From NCBI RefSeq assembly GCF_003573695.1, contig NC_039358.1, positions 157,470,920 through 157,534,919 on the forward strand: DNA of 64,000 nucleotides, in the 5' to 3' direction. Numbering within the stretch: position 1 is the stretch's first letter; each line of letters begins with the position of its first letter. Below, one piece after another: positions 56,185-64,000 of this stretch. The DNA comes from Papaver somniferum. Its lineage: Eukaryota; Streptophyta; Magnoliopsida; Ranunculales; Papaveraceae. The notes beneath the pieces were generated by a model, which saw nothing but the letters and a program-made list of their open reading frames with translations, had not been told where the DNA came from and searched no databases. Made by a program: the position numbers and the translations under genes.

Positions 56185-59100
56185 TGTAGATGGTGGATTT
56201 TTGAGAAGGGATAAAATCGTAAACTCATAATTATACGAAGCTCTGATCCAGCAATCAGACGTGAGTATTGAGACACGGGTCTCTCATTGAATTCTCAACG
56301 GAGAGTACTTTCTCTCGGAGTACATGTAGATATGTAGTCTCACAACTGGACAACGGCATATCTCATGAATACTGAACACTTTCAATGATTATTTCTATAT
56401 AGTATCACGAGATGGACGGCTCCTAGACAGCTTGCTCTGCTAGTATATAGCGATAACGTCTTCAGGAAAAAACAACGAGTTTACCCTGACTATATAAAGG
56501 ATATGACTTACCGACAAGCTCATATCGGGATAATTAATGCTCCTAGACAGCTTGCTCTGCTAGTATAGAGCCACAAAGTTAATTATTCCTAATTAAGATT
56601 AATTCTGACGTGACATTCATTACTGAATTCCCAGAATAATCTATTATTGCTCCTATTCCATGGTCGAATCCACGACTGGTCCCATGGAATGGCAATAACA
56701 ATTGCTCATATTCCATGGTCGAATCCACGACTGGTCCCATGGAATGGCAATAAACAATTGCTCTGATTCTATGATCGAATCCACGGCTTGATCTCATCGA
56801 ATAGCAATAACTATATTATCTCATTACTCCGATTTCATGATCGAATCCACAACTGGTCTCATAAATGGTAATAGATAAATCTTAATTTCTCTGATTCGAT
56901 GGTCGAATTTACGATCCCATGGAATGGTAATGCTCACTTTATTATTCTGAATTCGTAGTCGAATCCTCAGCTGATCTTATGAATTAATAATAAACATCTT
57001 ATTACTCAGTTTTGTGAATTATTCTCCACCGAATTCCACAATTAGTAATAAATAATCAACAACCGGGCATCTGAGATACCTCTAAGTAAGCCCCGATTCA
57101 AATGGTAAAGGTGTATTCAACGACGATACACTAACAGTCACCGCACGAACGAGTATTTCAAAAATACAACGAAACGATGAACCTATGCAAAATAGGGAAG
57201 AAAATAATAAATAATTAAAAATATTGACCAGGGTGCTGGGAGCACGGACACACGACCGACCGTGTCGTGGTCAATCCAACGCCAGTTTTATGATTTTAAT
57301 GCATTTTTATTATTTTCCATGATTTGATGAAAATTCTCTCATTTTATCAAATCTCCTTCGTCTCGAGGAAACTCCTCGGTTTCATGGTATTTTCATAAAT
57401 TCGTAAAAAATAATATAAAATTAATGAAAGAAGTGTGGGGCGTGACCGTTGGCCAAACGGCCATGCCTTGGTCCTAGTCGGCCCCACACCTCACGGTTCC
57501 TCATTTTATTATTATTATTATTATTTCTCTAATTTCATGAAAAAACTCCTTGATTTCATGGTATTTTGCACAAATCATCAAATAATAATAAAATAAAATA
57601 AATTATGAAAACTTGTGGGATCGGGCTTTGGCCGGCCGGCCATGCCCTATCCGGTCCCACACGCCCCTTGTTTTATTTTTTTATTTTATTTTTCCTTGAA
57701 TTCATCAAATTCCTTGATTTCATGGTATTTCTCTCAAATTAGGAAAAATTCCCTCAAATCATGAAAAATACTTAACAAATATAAAAAAATTATGAAAACT
57801 CGTGGGACCGGGCCCCTAACCAGCCGGCCACGCCCCCACGGTCCCACACGCCCGTGTTTTTATTATTTTAATATTTTTTGCTTTTCTTGAACTCATGAAA
57901 ACTCCTTCAATTCATGGAAACTCCATAAATTCATCAAATTTCTTATAATTCATGAATTCTTCATAAAATCATCAAAAATATTATAAAATTAAGGAAAATG
58001 GCATCACAGGACCGTGGTCACGACCGGCCGACCATGCCTTGGCCTCGGCGGTCCCACGCCTCCTTATTCCTTATTTTATAATTATTTTCCATCATCTCAT
58101 GGTGTTTTCCTCAGTTTCGTCAAAACCCTAATTTTGGCATATTTTCTCGAATGAATGCTCAATTGCACGCCAGAAAATATCAAAATTCTCAGGACTGAGA
58201 CGCGGAAGCCTTGGGGACACGATCACACTATCTTGACTGACCAAGATTGGCTCTTTGGCTTACAGAAGCCGATCCCATCAAGTTTTAAAGTTTTGACATA
58301 ATTTGCACAATTGCACGTATTAGGTCCAAGACTCTTCCAAACACTTTGGTTTTTCATGAAGTGATCATCAGGCGGTCACGTGACTACCCAGGGCCGGTTT
58401 CATGACCCCATGGTCGGTCCCTCACTCCGTCATAATTAATTAGGTTTTCTCACCTAAGGCTCAGACGAGTATTTTCGAATAAATGATTAAACCAGCATTT
58501 AGTCATTCTTTCACCAACAAATCGTCAACTCTTCAGGAGTTCTTTGTATTTTCTCACGTGAGCATATTGACACTACATGGTTGATCCACGGTCCCATGTA
58601 GTCTCTCCCTCCTTCGTCCCATGGTTGAACTTCTTACGAACCATGAATTTATCATCAATTGATCAAATTAGGGTTTCTGAATCCAAGGATCATCATTCCA
58701 GATTCCAACCTTAATAATTTTACGACGACCTCATGGTCATTAATTTTATTAATTATTCTCGGTTCAACGACCAGTATTCTAATTAATATTTTTGGTACGC
58801 TGCCAATAATCCATCAGATGAGCAACACATGCTCAGACGATCAAATATTCAACAATTCATCACATGAGAAACACTTGCTCAGATGATAAATATTTTCTCA
58901 AACCAAGGAATATTGGTTCAACAATCAATATTCAACGATCCATCGAATGAGAAATACTTGCTCACTTCATCGTAAGAACTATACCTTTGTCTCATGACAT
59001 GTTCAATTCATGAATTTAAGAACATCATGTTCAACTCAGCAACTACATGGACTCATCGTCCCATCAAACCACGAAGTCATCAATTGACTAACATACCACG

Positions 59101-59790
59101 AGACTTCAATCGTGTCACTTTGGGGGGATATCACTTAGGGTTTTGGTATGGCGGTCTACGACACGTATGTTCAAACACACGATGGAATGTGAGCAAGTCG
59201 TGCAATCAGTTGAAGGAATTCATGAGGTAGTGGGTGGAAAATCGACCAAGTCTCCACATGTTGAGCAACTGGTTTCAAACACGATCTCCACTTCCCCACT
59301 CCTTGATTCCATCAACTGTCACACTTCATCGGGTCATGGTGTCTAAAATTCCAGCAATATAAATTAGTCTCTGAATCATGATTGAATCATCAGCATCAAC
59401 AGTATCATTAATCTCACGTCTCATTGACAACACGAGATCATCAACTCATCAATTGAGAAACTATTCTCAATTGATAAATTTCAATCATTCAGAGCTTATC
59501 ATATTCAGAATTCACACACCCACAATCTTTGATTACCATTGATTCCACACATTTCCCAGCTTCCCTCTTACAGATCAACCCATCCTCTCTTGTGACCGAA
59601 TTTACTCTAGAACGGTCATTGTCTTGATTTAGGCTGGAGTACTACAGATTGATCTCTCGAATCTAAAGTACCCCCTTTGTAGCGGTGCATCTGTGTGAGG
59701 TTTAACATTTCGCTCGGTTCGAGGAGTCTCCTCCATACGGTCGTCTCCTCAATTCCTTAAAAACCAGCAAATCGTTTTTCTCCATCTACA
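56185..59790 (+). repeat. 3' LTR of Element 2 (type 2)
   Basis: 3,606 bp, starting TGTAGATGGTGG and ending CTCCATCTACA, closely similar to 44515-48048. It keeps both internal arrays (56650-56970 and 57236-58060). Differences are mostly point changes and small indels in homopolymer or array regions. Confidence 0.9.
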
Positions 59791-60370
59791 TGAGGCGTGG
59801 TATGTATTCGACCGACCAGGGCAAAAACAGTCCCGCTGGTGGTCATTTAGGTGGTAGCCTGCTCCTGCTGAGGATCGTCTAGGCTGTTTAAATCATGCGG
59901 CCAACTTGTGTGGTCGTGATTGTTTCTGAGACTGACATGGACAACCCAAATGCTCAATCGTCTAGTATAACACACCGAGAGATGTAGCCAGTACGGGTAT
60001 TTCGTGCATGCCTCATTATCGATACTTGGAGATTCGTGTCACTCTGTTGAGAGCAACATTCAGTCGTCATGCCGCACCAATAATGAGGGTTCTGCGGGAA
60101 AACCACAGGAAATACAAGGCTAATCGCGTATTAATTAATAATGTTATAAATTCACAGGGTATATGGGATTGTTTCTACATGCTCCAACCTGGATGAATTT
60201 TGTGTATTTAATTCACAGAATACTTGGATTGTTGCCACATGCTCCATTCTAGGTGAATTAGTAAAGTGAAGAAATATTCATCACTTATCAATGGCTTTAT
60301 CCTTTGCAGGATGTCAGCGCATAAATTTGGTTTTACAATTTTAGCCCTGAACTAAAATCCACCATCAACA
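59791..60370 (-). repeat. 5' LTR of Element 1, distal part (beyond Element 2)
   Basis: Begins with the duplicated target TGAGG followed by CGTGGTATGTATTCGACC, which continues the LTR interrupted at 44514, and ends CCACCATCAACA at 60370. It matches 37356-37938 of the other LTR. Confidence 0.87.
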
Positions 60371-62348
60371 TTACTACAAGCTAACTTCGGACTGGACTAT
60401 AGTTGAACCCCAATCAGTCTCCCACCGATCCAAGGTACAGTTGTACTCCTACGCCTCTGATCCCAGCAGGATACTGCGCACTTGATTCCCTTAGCTGATA
60501 TCACTCACAACCAAGAGTTTCTGCAACCCAGAATCGCAGACTTGATAATAAACAAATCTGTCTCACACAGAAAAGTCTATCAAAGGATAAATCTGTCTCC
60601 CACAGATAAACCCTAGGTTTTGTTCCGTCTTAAGATATGAAATCAAGGTGAACAGGAACCAATTGATAATCCGGTCTTATATTCCCGAAGAACAACCTAG
60701 ATTAATCAATAACCTCTCTACAATCCTTCCTGACTACACAGGCGGTTTGTCGAGAAATCACAAACAGTGAGACGAAGATGTTTGTGACTTCTTTATTTTG
60801 CCTATCGGAGAACTCTCACGATCTCAAGCCAATCAATAGATTTTACTCGTACGATAGAAGATGCAAGATCAGATCACACAACTACAATAAAATTAGTATC
60901 GGTCTGGCTTCACAGTCCCAATGAAACCTTTAAGTCGTTAACCTGGTTTTAGAGAAGAAACCAAAGGTTAAAGGAGAATCGACTCTAGCGGGAGCACTAG
61001 TATCATACAGACGTGTGGGGATTAGTTTTTCACAATGCTAGATGTCTCCTTTGTATAGTCTTCAAATCATGGATTTGCCTTACTTACAAAGAAATCCATA
61101 TTCACCGTCAGATGAAAACCTGATTTAGATTCAAGCTAATATTTCTCAAATGTTAGATCGAAAACTTAGCTTTTCACACACACTTGGGTATATGTTTACT
61201 GGGTTTTTGAAAACCATGCCCAAACGTGTACGTGTATGTTGGTTCAACACAGTAACCCAAAAGGTTAACCATATGAGCATTTCATATTAACCTTGTTCTT
61301 CTTCACCATAACTAGTTCAATTGACTCAAATGAACTAGTTAAAGAGTTGTTCAATTGCTATGAGATCTTATGTAACTACACAAGACACAATTGAAACAAA
61401 GATGATTCGATTCGATTGAATCGTCTCATGAACTTTATAGCCATGGTTTGCATAAAGCATTCCTTAGTAATTTAAGTTTCATGTTCAGATCACATCTTTA
61501 GATCATAACCTCTTAAGCTCACAAAAAAAGTTCACGAACTTAAGACAACCGGTGGAGTTTTCCAAACTCAGCAGAAAATCTCGGCAAAGAGACTTTCGCC
61601 AGTTCGCGGACTAGGTTCGCGGACTTACATGCAAACGAGTTTTTGGAAAATCCCGGCAGAAATTATCGGTACAAGAACTTACGTCAGTTCGCGGACTGAG
61701 TTCGCGGACTGGGTTCGCGGACTGGGTTCGCGGACTTGGAAAAGCCAATTCCTCCGGTTTCTCTCAATCAACGAAGTTCGAAAACTTCGGATTAAGGAAT
61801 ACATGGTTATGTAATCTAAACTCTCATTCCAATCATTGAGACATTCTCAGAGGACGTTATATAGCTGTTATTCATAGACCGTTTCGCGTCAGAGCAATTC
61901 TCAAAGTAATTAAAACTTTTCATGACTTTCGTCACTAGGTGAAGATAAACTTGATCAAAGCGAAACGCTTTACCAACACATGATATCGAGATATAGATAG
62001 GCGAGATATACTCGGCTCAAAATATCAAATGTGTATGATCCAGTCTATATAGCATACGACTTTTGTCTCATAATAAGTAGGAGATAGAAGAGATATACTT
62101 TTGAGTGATAGATAAGTTCAAGTCTCCACATACCTTTTTGTTGATGAAGTTCCACGGTTCCTTGAGTAGATCTTCGTCGTTGTATGATGAATCGCCATGA
62201 AGTCCTTGAGCTCAACTACACTTTTCTATCCTAGTCCGAGACTTAGCTATGTAGGCTAGAAATCAAGACTCATAGTTTTGATCACTAACATTGACAAACA
62301 TGCTTGAGATAGCAACACATGCGAGGTCGACCGAGCTATGCTCTAACA
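60371..62348 (-). repeat. Copia LTR, 5' part (continuation of 35007-35440)
   Basis: The minus-strand start at 62348 is TGTTAGAGCATAGCTCGGTC, matching the LTR start at 3379. Together with 35007-35440 it makes an LTR of about 2.4 kb into which Element 1 inserted. It holds the tandem repeat at 61597-61738. Confidence 0.62.
61597..61738. repeat. GTTCGCGGACTGG minisatellite in Copia LTR
   Basis: The 13-bp unit GTTCGCGGACTGG (variants ...ACTAG, ...ACTGA, ...ACTTA) occurs six times: two at 61597-61628 and four in direct tandem at 61686-61738. It lies about 610-750 bp from the LTR start at 62348, in the slot occupied by other arrays in other copies. Confidence 0.85.
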
Positions 62349-62767
62349 GAAATCCTCACCTTATACCCATACATAATCACAATAACTTTCAACCGATTAT
62401 GTCGATGTCTTATCTACAAAGTTTAATGGTTAAGCAATAAGCCTAGTATTGTATTCCTCAATACTATGTCTAACTAGAGTGTAATCATGCTTCGCAGTTT
62501 TGTTTTCAATATGCACGACTTGAAAGACACAAGATAGATAGGAACAAGTCAAGTCATAGTTACTAACCTCAAGCTGAAGGATGATGTCTTTGTTGTCTTC
62601 AATCCATCTTCATATCTTTGTGAGTAACTGGAGCACAATACTTCTAGTCTAACCTATCGAAGTTGACTGTATTTTACATATTAAGCGACTCGAGTTTTGG
62701 AACTAAATATGACAACCAATCTTGATATACCAACGCTCAGCAGGTTCAACCGAGCAGTGCTCTAACA
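62349..62767 (-). repeat. Copia LTR start piece
   Basis: Minus-strand start TGTTAGAGCACTGCTCGG at 62767. The sequence parallels 8640-9059 and 2110-2532. It is interrupted on the left by the LTR starting at 62348. Confidence 0.65.
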
Positions 62768-64000
62768 ATCTCCCCCTTTGTCAATTTAGTGACAAAACTT
62801 TATTACATATGGAGATAAACGAATTACAAACATAACTCATTCTACAGACGCAAAATTGACACAGCACAATAACCTGGAGATATTCAAAAATAAGTGTCGT
62901 TGTTGACATTATAATAACAAAGCTAATACTCCCCCTAAAGGTAAGATAGGTAGATTTTATCAATCCGCACGTCTTTGTTATTTCCTTTGTAATGAAATGT
63001 TACTCCCTCTTAGTCTATGATTTCACTCTTTCGTTAGATAAACGTTTAAGCACCAATGTCCTTTCTCTTAGTGATATCAATCAATATAAATCAATGCCAG
63101 CATCACTTGTTTACTCCATATATTTCTCCCCCTTTTTGTCACAAAATGACAAAGAAACGAAAAAATAAAGGACAACACGAAAGGATCTTACAAATCTCAA
63201 AATAGAATTGCAACCTATAGAGTTAAGTACGAGGGTTCCACACACCATTTTTGATAACCAATATCAAAACCGAAAATACAAAGTAATTTGTTTTGATATG
63301 TTATTAAGGAAATAATTGCCCGAAGAAATTTTCCCAATTTAGTCTAGCAAACCAAAAATCAACTAAGCACCTTGGTTCCTTTGCTATATCGATTGTACAA
63401 ATACAATCGCTTCATTCGATAAGACCAAAATAAATATAACTCTATTTTTCTCATCAGGTTCTAATTATCCATATAACTTAGACCTTTAAGTTTTAAACAA
63501 GACAAGTACTAGGTTAGTTAAATAGTATTTCTTGTTAAGGCATTCGATTAGACTTGAATAACTGAAACCTCCACTTTGATAGGTCTAACTAAGATAAACT
63601 TAGCTTCTCTTATCCGGAATCGAATTGGATTAAACAATTGATCCCGAAAACACTTTTTTTTAAGCCATAAACAATTCATACAAACCAAATAAATCAATTT
63701 GCATAATTATTTATCTCAACTGGAAGCAATTGAATCAACATAGACATTGAAGCACCACAATTGCATCGTAAATTTCGTAAGCTTAAACAATTGATACCAC
63801 ATAATAAAGCAAGATAACAATAATTTTTCTTAACCGGAAACAATTGAATCACACACACATCCATACACACATCATGGAATAAAACATCAATTGTACCGAA
63901 ATTTTGTTAAGCAAAAGCAATAAATATATGAATAAAAATCAGGCTTTTCTAAACAGGGAAACAATTAACTAACAAAGTCGTTACCTCAAGTTCCGCATCC
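62768..64000 (-). mobile_element. 3' noncoding end of a Copia (SIRE/Maximus-like) element with two polypurine tracts
   Basis: Immediately before the LTR start (minus strand) lies GACAAAGGGGGAGATTG (62768-62784), the polypurine tract typical of plant Copia elements. A second tract, GACAAAAAGGGGGAGAAATA, is at 63121-63140. Duplicated tracts are known in SIRE/Maximus-type Copia. The rest of the interval is AT-rich with no coding frame; pol would lie beyond the window. Confidence 0.65.

Larger units (their letters stand above)
44515..59790 (+). mobile_element. Element 2: Tat/Ogre-like non-autonomous retrotransposon carrying an antisense PMD gene
   Basis: 15.3 kb, inserted into the 5' LTR of Element 1. 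LTRs are at 44515-48048 and 56185-59790 (TGTAGATGG ... CCATCTACA). The flanking 5-mers GGAGG (44510-44514) and TGAGG (59791-59795) form a duplication with one mismatch. The interior has a tRNA-Arg primer site, Gag, protease, integrase tail, a six-exon antisense gene, and the polypurine tract GCAGGGGACTTAA (56172-56184). The reverse transcriptase and RNase H region is absent, so it is non-autonomous. The undivided equivalent of the target is visible in the other Element 1 LTR (about 37345-37360: TTTGGGAGGCGTGGTATG). Confidence 0.9.
35441..60370 (-). mobile_element. Element 1: Tat/Ogre-like non-autonomous LTR retrotransposon
   Basis: Minus-strand element with 5' LTR at 60370-42551 (split by Element 2), interior 42550-37939, and 3' LTR at 37938-35441. 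The target duplication is CTACT/TTACT with one mismatch. The primer site (42531-42548) is complementary to tRNA-Arg. Gag and aspartic protease relics are followed directly by an integrase C-terminal tail; reverse transcriptase, RNase H and integrase core are absent. An antisense, spliced-looking ORF lies between the tail and the 3' LTR. Without Element 2 the length is about 9.65 kb. Confidence 0.87.

Noticed and set aside
61629..61814. 61-codon frame across the GTTCGCGGACTGG repeats
   Set aside because: A repeat translation; the unit length (13 bp) is not a multiple of three and the frame is maintained only by chance.
1..64000. CRISPR arrays, bacterial operons, ribosome binding sites, tRNA or rRNA genes
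   Set aside because: The sequence is plant nuclear transposon DNA. Tandem arrays here are minisatellites without unique spacers, and no tRNA cloverleaf or rRNA was recognised apart from primer sites complementary to tRNA ends.

Overview
This is a 64 kb piece of a plant nuclear genome built almost entirely of transposable elements inserted into one another. I see no intact host gene, no rRNA or tRNA gene and no prokaryotic feature. Long LTRs of 2-3.6 kb, a tRNA-Arg-type primer site, Athila-style signatures, a PIF/Harbinger transposase, a plant mobile domain gene and AT-rich Copia LTRs all point to a large-genome dicot. The Copia LTR block with the core GTTAACGAGGAAA (seen near 3261, 5341, 29710 and 35349) reminds me of poppy-family (Papaveraceae) repeats; that assignment is from memory and is only an inference.

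Layout. 1-9059: a LINE RNase H fragment at the left edge, then Copia-type LTR debris, and a PIF/Harbinger transposase relic cut in two by about 4.1 kb of nested Copia LTRs (2811-6971), followed by a Myb-like ORF1 relic. 9060-22850: a degraded Ty3/gypsy gag-protease whose protease is split by an Athila-like non-autonomous element (10315-22182, perfect 5-bp duplication GGGAC). That element encodes an acidic protein of unknown function instead of gag-pol, and its 3' LTR carries a nested solo LTR (17415-20088). 22850-26800: a Copia LTR piece, a cluster of GTGCAACG-type repeats, and broken exons of two unrelated host genes, FIGL1 (AAA ATPase) and a TOM1-like (VHS/GAT) gene, side by side on the minus strand. 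This looks like capture by a DNA transposon.

26800-62767: a tower of insertions in minus-strand Copia LTRs. It holds a solo LTR (27067-29603, perfect duplication AAGAT), a type-2 LTR joined to a piece of type-1 LTR (30932-34618), and a 25-kb interval occupied by Tat/Ogre-like 'Element 1' (minus strand, 35441-60370). The 5' LTR of Element 1 is split by 15.3-kb 'Element 2' (plus strand, 44515-59790). 62768-64000: the 3' noncoding end of a Copia element with two polypurine tracts.

Elements 1 and 2 share an unusual plan: long LTR, tRNA-Arg primer site, gag, aspartic protease, then directly the C-terminal tail of integrase, with reverse transcriptase, RNase H and integrase core missing, then a host-like gene in antisense. 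In Element 2 this is a six-exon plant mobile domain (PMD) gene with readable splice sites and a GC-rich leader exon. Both elements must have depended on enzymes supplied in trans. The antisense gene would let introns survive retrotransposition, because they are not introns in the element's own RNA.

The most unusual signals are the antisense intron-bearing PMD gene, the about 213-bp monomer periodicity that makes up the type-1 LTR, a slot in the Copia LTRs that holds a different minisatellite in each copy, and the FIGL1/TOM1-like capture locus.
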